DNA of 64,000 nt from Sphingomonas aquatilis (GCF_014196115.1 NZ_JACIDB010000001.1:930001-994000); one strand, 5' to 3'. Shown: positions 18,801 to 28,033, counted from the stretch's first letter. Made by a program: numbers and translations. Notes: generated from the sequence alone by a model not told the origin.

Positions 18801-20078
18801 ATCCGCTACAACGGACCGTCGGCGGTGCTGTTCAGCTTGGCCGCGCTGCCCAACCAGCAGCTCTCCGGACCGATCGCGGTCGCCGCGGATTTCTCCGGTC
18901 GCGTCTCGGCACCGCAGCTCAACGGCCTGATCCGTGCCGACAATCTTACCTATGATAACGAAACCTTCGGCACGCGCCTGTCGCAGATGAAGATTGCCGC
19001 ACGCTTCAACAATGACCGGCTCGAACTCACCGGCCTCACCGCGCGGGCGGGCAGTGGCACGGTGCAGGCGCAGGGTACGATCGGCCTGGCGGCGGATGCC
19101 GGCTTCCCGGTCGACGTGCGCGCGCGGCTGGACAATGCGCAGCTCGCGAAGAGCGATGCGGTCGCGGCGACCTCGTCGGGCACGATCCGCTTCACGCACG
19201 GCCGTGATGGCGGGCTGTTGCAGGGCAACCTCACCATCCCCGAGGCGCGCTATCAGATCATCCGTCAGGGCGCGGCCGAGGTGCCCGAACTGACGGGCGT
19301 GCGCCGCAAGAGCCAGATCGTCACACCGCGGCCCACCGACCGTCCGACGCCGGCACCGGTCAGCACGATCCGCCTTGATCTCAACGTCAGTGCGCCCAAC
19401 CAGCTGTTCGTGTCGGGCATGGGCCTCGAATCCGAATGGCAGATGAAGCTGCACGTCGGCGGTACGTCGGCGGCGCCGGTGGTGACCGGTGGGCTCGATC
19501 TCGTCCGCGGCACCTATTCCTTCGCGGGCAAGCGGTTCGAGGTCAATCGCGGCACGATCCGCTTCAACGGCGGCGCGCTGAGCGATCCCGACATCAACAT
19601 CCAGGCGACCACCACGGTCAATGGCATCACCGCGGTGATCCAGATCACGGGCACCGGCCAGCGCCCGCAGATCACCTTCACCTCGACGCCCGCCTTGCCG
19701 CAGGACGAGGTGCTGAGCCGCCTGCTGTTCGGCACCAATCCCGAAAATCTGTCGGCGACCGAGGCGATCCAGTTGGCGAGCGCGCTCAATTCGCTGCGTG
19801 GCTCGGGCGGGGGGCTGAACCCGCTCGGCAAGCTGCGCTCAGCGACGGGCTTCGACCGGCTGCGCGTGCTTGGCGCCGATCAGGCGACCGGGCGCGGCAC
19901 CAGCCTCGCCGCGGGCAAATACATCACCGACAACATCTATGTGGAGATCGTCACCGATGCGCGCGGCTATACCGCGACACAGCTGGAGATCGCGCTGACC
20001 CGTACGCTCAGCCTGCTGACCGCGACCGGCTCGCAGGGCGGATCGGACGTCCGCTTGAAATATTCGCGAGACTATTGA
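15822..20078 (+). CDS. tamB: TamB, translocation/assembly module inner membrane component
   Basis: A 1418-residue protein with a single N-terminal membrane anchor (about residues 30-52) and a long repetitive beta-rich body predicted to form a periplasm-spanning groove. It ends with the conserved TamB/DUF490 C-terminal domain (about 1050-1418). That domain has RGTYSFAGKRFEVNRGTIRF and a terminal VRLKYSRDY. It works with the adjacent TamA and, by analogy with other AsmA-like bridges, may also carry lipids to the outer membrane. Translation is coupled to tamA by a 1-base overlap. Confidence 0.93.
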   Translation: MSDDTPVPATEPAVAEPAVIVAAKRPLWQRILKWLLVAILALVVLVGVVVLGINTDPGRRFVANRIGGYTTASGLNIKVGRIDGSLYGKMVLSDVRVADPKGVFLTSPRLDVDWRPFAFASNHVDVRGLSTDLVTLARRPELKATPSDPNAPLLPDLDIDVNRLHIGRLVLAKPVTGETHVLRVDGAVHIADRRAQLVADAAALRGPGIAGGDRLRLTLNAVPDRNMLDVNAKLSAPVGGVVATMASLKAPLTASVDGRGSWQAWQGRALATLGQGQLADIGITAKNGHIELRGFATPGLYLTGPVERLTAPRLDLAIDTTLNDRKADTRMTLKSDALAVDAGGLLDLANSRFGNFAVNARLLTPGAIAPNLRGRDVMARLVLDGAFATPTVDYKVSAAALGFGTTTVETVYAEGLARVNADRILVPVNARARRVTGLNAAVGGLTNNVRINGDFAISMPNILSDNLRIRSDNIDATAVVVANVQTGRYTGALKGRVNNYRVESIGIIDLTTDAKLVPGARGGFGITGRVVAQTKQLFNSGVRDFLGGNAIVRSDIGYSPEGIVTFRNLRMNAPQFRITRGEGRFDPGTGAVAVNADAYSAQYGPVTARVTGTADAPVVVLHAARPGLGVGLVDVDARIVGRGGAYAVTAKGGTDYGPFTADVLVRPSPRLTVDVNRLVFAGIVGQGRIAATPAGPFAGALQFAGRGITGNVRLADQGGYQRADVAARAFNATIPGQSDFTIGRAIVNASVMMVPKAPQVVADVQVGDTRYNAFVIQAMRAKVNYAGGRGTAQAVLNGSSGVPLRLAINARLSPDAYLVAAQGQANGIPFRTGTPARITAARGVYTLAPTRIDFGQGTNAGSARLAGSFGGGVTAAQARLDSLNLSILSAFVPNLGVSGAVTGSLDYRQQGQAIPAADARLTIANFQRTGLSAVSEPVDVQVIGKLLPDGGEMRALVKRGPMAIGRLLATLRPLPPGAGSWTTRLMQAPLGGGIRYNGPSAVLFSLAALPNQQLSGPIAVAADFSGRVSAPQLNGLIRADNLTYDNETFGTRLSQMKIAARFNNDRLELTGLTARAGSGTVQAQGTIGLAADAGFPVDVRARLDNAQLAKSDAVAATSSGTIRFTHGRDGGLLQGNLTIPEARYQIIRQGAAEVPELTGVRRKSQIVTPRPTDRPTPAPVSTIRLDLNVSAPNQLFVSGMGLESEWQMKLHVGGTSAAPVVTGGLDLVRGTYSFAGKRFEVNRGTIRFNGGALSDPDINIQATTTVNGITAVIQITGTGQRPQITFTSTPALPQDEVLSRLLFGTNPENLSATEAIQLASALNSLRGSGGGLNPLGKLRSATGFDRLRVLGADQATGRGTSLAAGKYITDNIYVEIVTDARGYTATQLEIALTRTLSLLTATGSQGGSDVRLKYSRDY

Positions 20079-20094
20079 CGCGACCTACGGTAGC

Positions 20095-20129
20095 CTCTCC
20101 GCAAATCCGAATAACGGGTATGCGGAGAG
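20095..20129 (+). promoter_or_regulatory. hairpin covering the monooxygenase RBS
   Basis: CTCTCCGCA (20095-20103) pairs perfectly with TGCGGAGAG (20121-20129) across a 17-base loop. The right arm contains GGAGAG, the ribosome binding site for the GTG start at 20134. Folding would hide the RBS. It could also act as a weak tamB terminator. Confidence 0.5.
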
Positions 20130-20133
20130 AGCG

Positions 20134-21618
20134 GTGGCCGAGCATTTTGACGTCGTCGTCGTGGGTGCGGGAATTTCAGGGGTAGGTCAGGCGTATCACC
20201 TGCAAAAACGCTGCCCTGACCGCAGCTATGTGATCCTGGAGGGGCGGGCCGCACTCGGGGGTACGTGGGACCTGTTTCGGTATCCCGGTATCCGATCTGA
20301 CAGCGACATGCACACCTTGGGCTTCGCCTTCCACCCATGGCGTGCCGCCAAATCGATCGCCGATGGTCCTTCGATCCGGGCCTATGTCGAGGAAACGGCG
20401 CAGACCTATGGCATCGATCGCCACATCCGCTTTCGGCACCACGTCACCGCGGCGTCTTGGTCGACCGCCGACGCGCGCTGGACGGTGGAGGCGACCGGCC
20501 CGGACGGGGCGCCGCTGACCTTCACCTGCAATTTCCTGTGCATGTGTTCGGGCTATTATAAATACGCCAACGGCTACACGCCGCATTTCGAAGGCGTGGA
20601 GAGCTTCGGCGGGCGGATCGTCCACCCACAGCTCTGGCCCGAAGATCTGGAGTATGACGGCAAGCGCGTCGTCGTGATCGGCAGTGGCGCGACGGCGGTG
20701 ACGCTGGTGCCCGAAATGGCGAAGCGCGCCGGCCACGTCACGATGCTCCAGCGCTCACCGACCTATGTCGTGTCGCGTCCGGCGGAGGATCGCTTCGCCA
20801 ACTGGCTGCGCGACCGTCTGCCGGCAAAGCTCGCCTACGGCACCACGCGCTGGAAGAACGTGCTGACCGGCATGGTCTTCTACCGCATCGCAAAGAAGCG
20901 GCCGCAGAAGTTCAAGGAGCGGTTGATCGGCATGGTGCGGGAGCATCTGGGGCCGGACTATGACGTCGATACCCATTTCACCCCGCGCTACAATCCGTGG
21001 GACCAACGGCTGTGCCTGGTGCCCGACGCAGACCTGTTCGACGCGATCAAGCGCGGCGATGCGTCGGTCGAGACGGGGACGATCGATCGGTTCACGCCGA
21101 CGGGTATCCGGCTGTCATCGGGCAAGGAATTGCCCGCCGACATCATCGTCACCGCGACGGGGCTGGAGCTGCAATTGCTCAGCGGGGTGCGCTTCAGCCA
21201 GGATGGCATGCCGATCGATCTCAGCAAGGCGCTGCAATATAAGGGCATGATGTTTTCGGACGTGCCGAACCTGGCCTATACGTTCGGCTATACCAATGCC
21301 TCGTGGACGCTGAAGGCTGATCTGGTCGCGACCTATGTCTGCCGCCTGCTCAACACGATGACGAAGCGCGGGGTGCGCCAGGCGACGCCGCATACCGACG
21401 ATACGACGATGACGACCGAACCGTTCGTCGATTTCACCTCGGGCTATATCCAGCGCGCCGAACGCGATCTGCCCAAGCAGGGCTCACGCAAGCCGTGGAA
21501 GCTCAACCAGAATTATGCGCTGGACGTGCTGGCGCTGCGCTTCGGGTCGGTGGACGACGATATGGTGTTCAGCAATCCGGCGCGTGAGCGCAGGGGGACG
21601 GACAGCATCGCGGCTTGA
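20134..21618 (+). CDS. FAD-dependent monooxygenase, Baeyer-Villiger type (EthA-like)
   Basis: A 494-residue flavoprotein with two Rossmann motifs: VVGAGISGVGQAYHL (FAD) near the N terminus and VIGSGATAVTLVPE (NADPH) near residue 189. Between them lies the Baeyer-Villiger fingerprint FGGRIVHPQLWP, which fits FxGxxxHxxxWP. The GTWDLFRYPG motif is also typical. It would insert oxygen next to a carbonyl, or oxidise sulfur or nitrogen, using NADPH and O2. The substrate is unknown. GTG start with GGAGAG upstream, within a hairpin arm. EthA-type proteins of this length are common in sphingomonads. Confidence 0.87.
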   Translation: MAEHFDVVVVGAGISGVGQAYHLQKRCPDRSYVILEGRAALGGTWDLFRYPGIRSDSDMHTLGFAFHPWRAAKSIADGPSIRAYVEETAQTYGIDRHIRFRHHVTAASWSTADARWTVEATGPDGAPLTFTCNFLCMCSGYYKYANGYTPHFEGVESFGGRIVHPQLWPEDLEYDGKRVVVIGSGATAVTLVPEMAKRAGHVTMLQRSPTYVVSRPAEDRFANWLRDRLPAKLAYGTTRWKNVLTGMVFYRIAKKRPQKFKERLIGMVREHLGPDYDVDTHFTPRYNPWDQRLCLVPDADLFDAIKRGDASVETGTIDRFTPTGIRLSSGKELPADIIVTATGLELQLLSGVRFSQDGMPIDLSKALQYKGMMFSDVPNLAYTFGYTNASWTLKADLVATYVCRLLNTMTKRGVRQATPHTDDTTMTTEPFVDFTSGYIQRAERDLPKQGSRKPWKLNQNYALDVLALRFGSVDDDMVFSNPARERRGTDSIAA

Positions 21619-21769
21619 GCGCGGTGCGCTGGCCTTCGTCGGGCCATTCCGATGGAATGAAGGGGCGGCGGTTCGCGGACCACGCTCAAGAGCCGTGATG
21701 TCACCCGACAGGGCCGGGGCTCGGCACAACCGATATAGAAACGCCGGCGCTACGGGCGCCGCAACGGAT

Positions 21770-21816
21770 CCGGTTCGGGATGGCTGGAGGCGTAGCCTGC
21801 CGCCATCCCGAACCGG
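21770..21816. terminator. 15-bp perfect hairpin downstream of the microprotein gene
   Basis: CCGGTTCGGGATGGC (21770-21784) is the exact complement of GCCATCCCGAACCGG (21802-21816), with a loop that contains a further AGGC/GCCT pairing. It begins seven bases after the stop of the minus-strand microprotein gene, so it probably ends or protects that transcript. No T run follows on either strand. Confidence 0.55.
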
Positions 21817-21822
21817 TCGTGA

Positions 21823-21885
21823 TTACCAGGGCTTGATGTCGACGGTGATGGCAGCGGCGACGATCGCGAAGAACAGTTCCAACAT
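21823..21885 (-). CDS. candidate 20-residue membrane microprotein
   Basis: The translated sequence is MLELFFAIVAAAITVDIKPW, a single short hydrophobic helix with a charged C-terminal DIKPW. It is well supported for its size. AAGGGAG lies six bases before the ATG. A sigma70-like promoter (TTGAGT, 17-base spacer, TAAGGT) lies about 35 bases further upstream. A perfect 15-bp hairpin follows the stop. It lies in the 411-base gap between the monooxygenase and EAL genes, pointing leftward. It could be a type I toxin-like peptide, a small membrane regulator, or a leader peptide. No family was recognised. Confidence 0.5.
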   Translation of the reverse strand: MLELFFAIVAAAITVDIKPW

Positions 21886-21925
21886 GCTTATCTCCCTTAT
21901 GGTCACACCGCGAGGATGCCCGTTA

Positions 21926-21954
21926 ACCTTAACAGTACATTAAGGATTACTCAA
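21926..21954 (-). promoter_or_regulatory. putative sigma70-type promoter for the microprotein gene
   Basis: On the minus strand TTGAGT (-35, at 21949-21954) and TAAGGT (-10, at 21926-21931) are separated by 17 bases. The predicted transcript would start about 33 bases before the ATG at 21885. The region is locally AT-rich compared with its surroundings. Confidence 0.4.
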
Positions 21955-22029
21955 TCTGGCATTCAGGCGCTTAGGGGCATCGCGAGGATTAACGCTATCT
22001 TCAGCGATCTGGCGTAGCCCGGACCCGTC

Positions 22030-23322
22030 ATGACGCGCGCGCCCCGCACGAAAAACGAGCAAATTCCGAAGGATGGGGCGGTCAGCGCGCCCACGCCAGC
22101 GGCTGTTTCGCAGCGCTTTTACCTTTTGGTCGCCATCGCCAACTTCGCCGATTTGCGCCGCCGGGTCGGCTGTGCCCGCGCGGAGGGCATCGCGTCGATC
22201 GCAGCGGCCCGAATCAGTCGGTTACTGCCCGATGCCTCGGTAGCGATTGTCGGCCGTGACCAACTGGCCTGCACGTTCCTCGACGACGATCCTGCGGCGA
22301 TCGACATGCGGACCGCCGCCATCGCCGCGGGGTTTCGCGAACCGTTCCTGATCGGCGATGCCAGCGTCTTGTTCTCGCTCGATTTCGGTGCCGCCTCCGC
22401 GCCCGCATCGACCGTCGACGAGGTGGCGCTGGTCGAAGCGGCCGAGGCGGCGCTTGCCCGCACCCGTCTGTCGCGCGATCTCGCCCCATCCGCGCTGCCC
22501 GCCGAACTGATCGCGCTGGGTGACGAATTCGAGCGGGCGATCGCCTGCGACGAGCTGATCCTCCACTATCAGCCCAAGGTCCACGTCCGGCGGCAGGAGA
22601 TCACCAGTGCCGAGGCCTTGGTGCGCTGGCGCCATCCGACGCGCGGGCTGGTGATGCCCAATGATTTCATCGCGGCGGCGGAGCAGTGCAATCTGATCGG
22701 CGCGATGACGCTGTGGACGATCCGCCGCGCCATCGCCGATCAGCGTAACCTCGTATCGCGCGGCCACGACCTGCGGTTGTTCATCAACATCTCGGGTCAG
22801 TTGCTGGCCGACGACGCCTTCGTGCGCGAAGCCTGCGTGCTGGTGGGCGACAGCGATGCCCGGTTGGGGTTCGAGATCACTGAAACGTCGGTGATCCGCG
22901 ATCCTGCCAGCGCGATCGCCAACCTTCAGATCTTCGCCGATTTCGGCATCGTCATTTCGATCGACGATTATGGTGCCGGCCTGTCGTCGCTGGCCTATCT
23001 GAAGCAACTGCCCGCGCGCGAGCTGAAGATCGACAAATTGTTCGTGACGCAGCTCACCAGCTCCAATCGCGATCCGCTGATCGTGCGATCCACCATCGAC
23101 CTGGCCCATGCGCTGGAGATGGAGGTGGTGGCGGAAGGCGTCGAGACGCACGCCGCGCTCGCGCTGTTGACGGTGATGGGCTGTGACATGGTGCAGGGAT
23201 TCCTGCTCAGCCGGCCGGTGCCGCTCGACGCACTGGTCCAATATATGGACGACGGACTTCATCGCCTCGTCCGACCGCAGCCGCTTGCCGCCTTCGGTGG
23301 CTTGCAGGTTCAGCGGCGCTGA
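22030..23322 (+). CDS. EAL-domain cyclic di-GMP phosphodiesterase
   Basis: A 430-residue cytoplasmic protein. The N-terminal part (about 30-160) is a degenerate GGDEF-like or sensory region without a GGDEF motif. The EAL domain covers about 165-415. Catalytic residues are intact: EAL at 195-197 (SAEALVRW), Asn253 (FINIS), Glu282 (FEITET), Asp312-Asp313 ([10 protein letters not shown]), Lys333 (ELKIDK) and AEGVET. It should hydrolyse cyclic di-GMP to pGpG. The next gene, a hybrid histidine kinase, begins two bases after its stop, so the two are one operon. A plausible output is motility or exopolysaccharide control. Confidence 0.9.
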   Translation: MTRAPRTKNEQIPKDGAVSAPTPAAVSQRFYLLVAIANFADLRRRVGCARAEGIASIAAARISRLLPDASVAIVGRDQLACTFLDDDPAAIDMRTAAIAAGFREPFLIGDASVLFSLDFGAASAPASTVDEVALVEAAEAALARTRLSRDLAPSALPAELIALGDEFERAIACDELILHYQPKVHVRRQEITSAEALVRWRHPTRGLVMPNDFIAAAEQCNLIGAMTLWTIRRAIADQRNLVSRGHDLRLFINISGQLLADDAFVREACVLVGDSDARLGFEITETSVIRDPASAIANLQIFADFGIVISIDDYGAGLSSLAYLKQLPARELKIDKLFVTQLTSSNRDPLIVRSTIDLAHALEMEVVAEGVETHAALALLTVMGCDMVQGFLLSRPVPLDALVQYMDDGLHRLVRPQPLAAFGGLQVQRR

Positions 23323-23323
23323 C

Positions 23324-25759
23324 ATGGCCACGTACCGGCCCGCGTCGCGGCCGGGCCGCATGATGCTCGCTGCCCTTGCCCTGACGCTAGCGACGCCCGC
23401 GGCGGCGGTCCAGGCCGGCGATCGGTTCGATGCGCTGATCGCAGACGCCCGTGCGGCGATGCTCACTGATCCGCATCAAACCGTGACCCGTGCGCGCGAA
23501 GCCGAACGGATGGCCGCCGGTGCCCCGACCGCATCGCAACGCGCGATGATGCAGGCGACGGCGCAGTGGTTACAGGGTGAGGCGCTACTGCGATTGAACG
23601 ACGTCGATGGCGCCCGTCCGCTGATCGAACATGCGGTGCGCGTGTCGGCGCGGCTGGCGCCGAATGCGATGCTGCATGGCGATGCCTTGCTGGCACGGGG
23701 CTGGATCAACACGGCGCAGGTGGACGTCGCGGATGCGCTGAGCGACTATCAGAAGGCCTATGCGATCTTCCGCCGGCAGGGCGAGGTGCGCAGCCAGTCC
23801 AAGGCGTTGCAGTCGATCGGCGCGCTGTACAGCGGCGCCAACGATCATGTGAATGCGCTACGCTATTTCGATCAGGCACTTGGCACCTACCGCGGCGATC
23901 CCATGCTGGCGCTATCGCTGTACAACAACCGCGGCGGCGCACTGAAAAAGTTGAAACGGCTGCGCGAGGCGGAGGCGCAGTTCGACAAGGCACTGGCGCT
24001 GACCGCGCAGATGCGAAGCCCGCTGCTGCAATCGCTGGTACTCGGCAATATCGCCGAAACGCGGCTGGCAATGGGCGATGTCGCGGGCGCGCAACGCGCG
24101 ATCGACGAAGGCCTGCGTCTGTCGGGGCAGGACGGCGCCGGTCAGCCCTATCGCACGGTTTTGATCGGGCTGGCGGCGCAGGCGGCGTATCAGCGCCACG
24201 ATCTGGCAACGGCGGCGCGGCTGATCGGCGAGCGGTTCGCTGGGCAGGATTTTGCCAAATCGACGCTGATCGACCGTGAGGCGCACCAGACCGCATACAC
24301 GATCTACCGCGCGAGCGGTGCCCCCGACCTCGCGCTACAGCATCTTATGGCGCTGAAGCGGCTGGACGACGAGGCAACCACGCTTGCCCGGTCGACCAAT
24401 GCCGCGCTGATGGCGGCGCGCTTCGATTTCGCAAATCAGGAACTGCGGATCGCCAACCTGCAGCGCGACGAAGCGCGGCGGAGCGTCGCGTTCGAAAAGG
24501 CGCGTGTCCGCACGCAGCAGACCGTGTTCGTCGGCTTCGCCGTCGGCGTGCTGGCGGTGCTGCTGATGCTCGGCATCGGCATCGTGACGCTGCGGCGCAG
24601 TCGCGACCGTGTGCGTGCCGTCAACGCGGACCTCAAAAAGGCACTGGCCGCCAAGTCCGAATTCCTTGCGACGACCAGCCACGAAATCCGCACGCCGCTG
24701 AACGGCATCCTCGGCATGACGCAGGTGATGCTGGCGGACGGCAGCGTCGCGGGCGATCTGCGCGATCGGCTGACCGTCGTCCATGGGGCCGGCGTGACGA
24801 TGCGCGCGCTGGTCGACGACATCCTCGATGCTGCCAAGATCGAGAGCGGTCGCCTGACGATCGAAGACGCGCCGTTCGATCTCGCTGCGATGCTGCGGGA
24901 TTGCCTGCGCTTGTGGCAGGATCAGGCGGCGGCCAAGGGCCTCGTCTTCCACGCCGATTTGTCCCGCTGCCCCGATTGGATCGTCGGCGATGCGTTGCGC
25001 GTGCGGCAGATCGTGTTCAACCTGATGTCCAACGCGTTGAAGTTCACCGCGAGCGGCAGCGTGACGCTGACCGTCGAAGCGATCGCGGCGGCGGGCGACA
25101 GCGAGCGCATCCGAATCGTGGTGACGGATACGGGCACCGGCATCGCGGTCGAACAGCAGCAGGCGATTTTCGAATCGTTTACCCAGGCGGACACCAGCAC
25201 CACGCGGCGCTTCGGCGGCACGGGGCTGGGCCTGTCGATCTGCCGCAACCTCGCGCGAGCGATGGGCGGCGAGGTGACGGTGGCGAGCGTGCCGGGCCAG
25301 GGCGCCTGTTTCACGGTCGACCTGCCGCTCCGTCATGCCGACCGGCCCGAGCAGCCGAAGGATCAAGCGCAGGCAGGCGTCCTGGTCGTCGACCCGCATC
25401 CGATCACGCGGGCGATGCTGAAGACGGTGATCGCGACGCGGGCGGCGGACGTCGTACCGCTCGCGACGCTGGACGCAGCAATCGACCGGCTTGCCGCCGA
25501 CCCCATCGACCGGATCGTCGTCGACGTTGCGGCGCTGCGCGCGTGCGACGACCCCCATGCCGAGATCGGGCGCCTCGTCGCAGCGGCGGGCCGCGAAGCG
25601 ACAGTGCTGCTGTTGTGGCCGGCGGATGCCGCCGCGGCGCGTGCGGCCTTCGATCCCGAAATCGAAGTCCTGCACCTTCTCAAACCGATAGCGGCGAGCG
25701 ATCTGCTCGCCGTCCTGTTCGCCAGCCGCGACGCAACGCTTGTGTCACAGGCGGCATGA
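23324..25759 (+). CDS. TPR-containing hybrid sensor histidine kinase
   Basis: An 811-residue protein. A signal peptide ([18 protein letters not shown]) is followed by a periplasmic region of TPR-like helical repeats (about 40-370), a membrane segment (about 405-430), and a HisKA domain with phosphorylatable His453 ([12 protein letters not shown]). The HATPase domain has N box [10 protein letters not shown]1 VTDTGTGIA and G2 GGTGLGLSI. The C-terminal receiver-like domain (about 685-800) keeps the putative phospho-Asp (IVVDVA) and KP but has a reduced acidic pocket (VDPHP). It is coupled to the EAL gene and followed by a stand-alone receiver gene, which suggests a phosphorelay. Confidence 0.88.
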   Translation: MATYRPASRPGRMMLAALALTLATPAAAVQAGDRFDALIADARAAMLTDPHQTVTRAREAERMAAGAPTASQRAMMQATAQWLQGEALLRLNDVDGARPLIEHAVRVSARLAPNAMLHGDALLARGWINTAQVDVADALSDYQKAYAIFRRQGEVRSQSKALQSIGALYSGANDHVNALRYFDQALGTYRGDPMLALSLYNNRGGALKKLKRLREAEAQFDKALALTAQMRSPLLQSLVLGNIAETRLAMGDVAGAQRAIDEGLRLSGQDGAGQPYRTVLIGLAAQAAYQRHDLATAARLIGERFAGQDFAKSTLIDREAHQTAYTIYRASGAPDLALQHLMALKRLDDEATTLARSTNAALMAARFDFANQELRIANLQRDEARRSVAFEKARVRTQQTVFVGFAVGVLAVLLMLGIGIVTLRRSRDRVRAVNADLKKALAAKSEFLATTSHEIRTPLNGILGMTQVMLADGSVAGDLRDRLTVVHGAGVTMRALVDDILDAAKIESGRLTIEDAPFDLAAMLRDCLRLWQDQAAAKGLVFHADLSRCPDWIVGDALRVRQIVFNLMSNALKFTASGSVTLTVEAIAAAGDSERIRIVVTDTGTGIAVEQQQAIFESFTQADTSTTRRFGGTGLGLSICRNLARAMGGEVTVASVPGQGACFTVDLPLRHADRPEQPKDQAQAGVLVVDPHPITRAMLKTVIATRAADVVPLATLDAAIDRLAADPIDRIVVDVAALRACDDPHAEIGRLVAAAGREATVLLLWPADAAAARAAFDPEIEVLHLLKPIAASDLLAVLFASRDATLVSQAA

Positions 25760-25817
25760 GGCGTAGACGCGCAGCCATGTTGACCCATTGCCCTCGCGGA
25801 TGCCGGACCATGGTGCG

Positions 25818-26207
25818 ATGAACGTCTTGTTCATCGAGGACGACCGGATGAATCGCCGCGTCGTCCGCGACATGTTGGACGTTGCCGGTGTTGGTATGGT
25901 CGAGGCGGAGAACGCCGAGGCGGGGCTGGCGGCGATCGAAGCCGAAACCTTCGATATGCTGCTCATCGATCTACGCATGCCGGGGATGGATGGCATCACC
26001 GCGATCGGGCACATTCGCGCGCGCCCGGATGACAAGGCCAATGTGCCGATCATCGTCATCACCGCGGACACGGCGTTGGACCTGCGCGAACGCTGTCTGG
26101 CCGCGGGCGCGAACGAGGTGCTGTTCAAGCCGGTGGCGATGGATGCGCTGTTCGAGGCCATGGGGCGGATCCTGGCGCAGGACCCTGGCGGCGCGACGAT
26201 CGGCTAA
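25818..26207 (+). CDS. single-domain response regulator (DivK-like receiver)
   Basis: A 129-residue CheY-like receiver with the complete active site: acidic pocket Glu7-Asp8-Asp9, phospho-acceptor Asp51 (LLIDLRMPGMDG), Thr82 (VITAD) and Lys104 (LFKPV). There is no output domain. It lies 58 bases after the hybrid kinase gene and is its likely partner. Several in-frame starts exist (25788, 25803, 25818), none with a strong RBS; 25818 is chosen because the receiver fold begins there. It overlaps the convergent next gene by four bases. Confidence 0.85.
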   Translation: MNVLFIEDDRMNRRVVRDMLDVAGVGMVEAENAEAGLAAIEAETFDMLLIDLRMPGMDGITAIGHIRARPDDKANVPIIVITADTALDLRERCLAAGANEVLFKPVAMDALFEAMGRILAQDPGGATIG

Positions 26208-26416
26208 GCCGCACCGCTGTCGTCGGCAGTCGATGGCCGCGTGGGCAGGATCGGGCTGTCTTCGGCCACAGTCGGGTCGGGTGTTCCGACAAGGGCGATC
26301 GTGTCGTCCTGCTCCTTCACCGCGAAACCTACGTCTTCGAGACTGAGCTTCAGGTGGATGCGGGTCAGATGATCCGCCTCGACAAGGGCGAACAACGTTT
26401 CGGGTGTCTCGCTCAT
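26204..26416 (-). CDS. small hypothetical protein
   Basis: A 70-residue hydrophilic, acidic protein (MSETPETLFALVEADHL at the start) that lacks a signal or membrane segment. Its stop overlaps the end of the convergent receiver gene by four bases. The RBS is weak, so the start may differ. The N-terminal half could form a short alpha/beta unit; the C-terminal part (PDPTVAEDSPILPTRPST) appears disordered. No known family. Confidence 0.45.
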   Translation of the reverse strand: MSETPETLFALVEADHLTRIHLKLSLEDVGFAVKEQDDTIALVGTPDPTVAEDSPILPTRPSTADDSGAA

Positions 26417-26600
26417 CCGGGTCCAACTGGTCAGGAATGGAGCCGTTCCGACATTAACCACCAATGTGGATGATTTGCGACGGACCGTTGGCTGTGGCCC
26501 GCTGCCGCAAACGCCCGCTGCGGCGATCTGCACCCGCTCTGTTGCCCGCCCGGTCATGCCGTGCGAGGCTCTCCCGCCGCGATGTGAACCGGAGCGCCCT

Positions 26601-27989
26601 ATGAACTTGAATCCCCTTCGTTTCGTCTTGGCCCTGGCGATCGTCGGCACGAGCGGCACCGCGCCGGCGCAAAACGTGCCGCAGGCGCGCACCGCCAGTG
26701 GACCGGTACGCGGCGCGACGGACGCGGGCGTGGACGCGTTCAAGGGCATTCCGTTCGCGGCCCCGCCGGTGGGCGCGTTGCGCTGGCAGCCGCCGCACTC
26801 GGTCCAAGCCTGGACGGCGCCGCGCGACGCCACGCATTATGCGGCGGATTGCATGCAGCTGCCGTTCCCCAGCGATGCCGCGCCGCTCGGCACGACACCG
26901 GCCGAAGACTGTCTCTACGCCAATGTGTGGCGGCCCGCGGGCGTCAAGGCGGGGGCCAAACTGCCCGTGCTAGTGTGGATCTACGGCGGCGGCTTCGTCA
27001 ACGGCGGGTCCTCGCCGCCGACCTACAGCGGCGCGGCGCTGGCGCGGCAGGGCATCGTCATGGTGAGCTTCAACTATCGCCTGGGACGCTTCGGCACCTT
27101 CGCGCATCCCGCACTCGCCACTACGCCGCGCAAGGTGGACTTCGGTCTGCTCGACCAGCTGGCCGCGCTGCGCTGGGTGAAGCGGAACGTCGCGGCTTTC
27201 GGTGGCGATCCCGATGCGGTGACCATCATCGGCGAAAGTGCGGGCGGCATGTCCGTCCACGCCATGCTGACCTCGCCCGCGGCGCGGGGCCTGTTCCGCG
27301 CCGCGGTCATCCAGTCGGGCGGGGACGGATCGTACAAGGGCGCAAGCGTAGCGACCGCAGAGACGGCGGCGACCGCCTTTGCGCGCGCCAAGGGCATCGA
27401 CGGTACAGGCCCCGCGGCCTCGGCGGCACTGCATGCTTTGTCCGGTGAGCAGGTGGTCGACGGCCTCAACCTCGCCACCCTGGGGCAGCAGCAGGGTGAG
27501 GGGCGCACTTACAGCGGGCCGGTGCCCGATGGCCGTACCTTCGTCGACGGCCGCGACGCCTATCGCGCCGGTCGCTTCGCGCACGTACCGGTGATGGTGG
27601 GGGCGACCAGCAATGATATTGGCGGACCGGATGGCGTCATGATCGGGGGCGCACGCGACGTCGCGGGGCTGCTCGCGAAGCAAGGCGTGCCGGTCTATTA
27701 CTATCGCTTCGACTATGTCGCGACGTCGGCGGCGACGCCGGACGGTGCGGGGGCGGGGCATGCGACCGACATCCCGTTCTTCTTCGACACGGCCGACATC
27801 AAATATGGCGCGGCGACCACATCGACCGATCGCGCCGCGGCGACCGTAGCGAGCCGCTATCTCGTCAATTTCGTCAAGACGGGTAACCCCAACGGCAAGG
27901 GCGCCGTCCCATGGCGGCGCTATGACGCGGCGGACCCGGCGATGCTGACGATGACGCGCGGCGGCGGCGCAACGCTGGCCCGCGAATAA
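26601..27989 (+). CDS. secreted type B carboxylesterase
   Basis: A 462-residue alpha/beta hydrolase with a signal peptide ending TSGTAPAQ. Family motifs are FKGIPFAAPPVGALRW, EDCLYANVW, the oxyanion motif YGGGFVNGGS, and the nucleophile elbow GESAGG with Ser213. The C-terminal histidine is probably in AGHATDIPFFF. It would hydrolyse carboxylic esters outside the cytoplasm. It is somewhat shorter than the usual 500-550 residues, with a compact lid region. ATG preceded by GGAGC. A strong terminator follows. Confidence 0.88.
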   Translation: MNLNPLRFVLALAIVGTSGTAPAQNVPQARTASGPVRGATDAGVDAFKGIPFAAPPVGALRWQPPHSVQAWTAPRDATHYAADCMQLPFPSDAAPLGTTPAEDCLYANVWRPAGVKAGAKLPVLVWIYGGGFVNGGSSPPTYSGAALARQGIVMVSFNYRLGRFGTFAHPALATTPRKVDFGLLDQLAALRWVKRNVAAFGGDPDAVTIIGESAGGMSVHAMLTSPAARGLFRAAVIQSGGDGSYKGASVATAETAATAFARAKGIDGTGPAASAALHALSGEQVVDGLNLATLGQQQGEGRTYSGPVPDGRTFVDGRDAYRAGRFAHVPVMVGATSNDIGGPDGVMIGGARDVAGLLAKQGVPVYYYRFDYVATSAATPDGAGAGHATDIPFFFDTADIKYGAATTSTDRAAATVASRYLVNFVKTGNPNGKGAVPWRRYDAADPAMLTMTRGGGATLARE

Positions 27990-27996
27990 AAAGAAG

Positions 27997-28033
27997 CGCT
28001 CGCCTCCGTTACTTGAGAGGCGAGCGTGAATTT
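27997..28033 (+). terminator. rho-independent terminator after the carboxylesterase gene
   Basis: CGCTCGCCTC (27997-28006) pairs perfectly with GAGGCGAGCG (28017-28026) around a 10-base loop. TGAATTTT follows, and an A-rich run precedes it, so the element could also stop leftward transcription. Confidence 0.8.
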
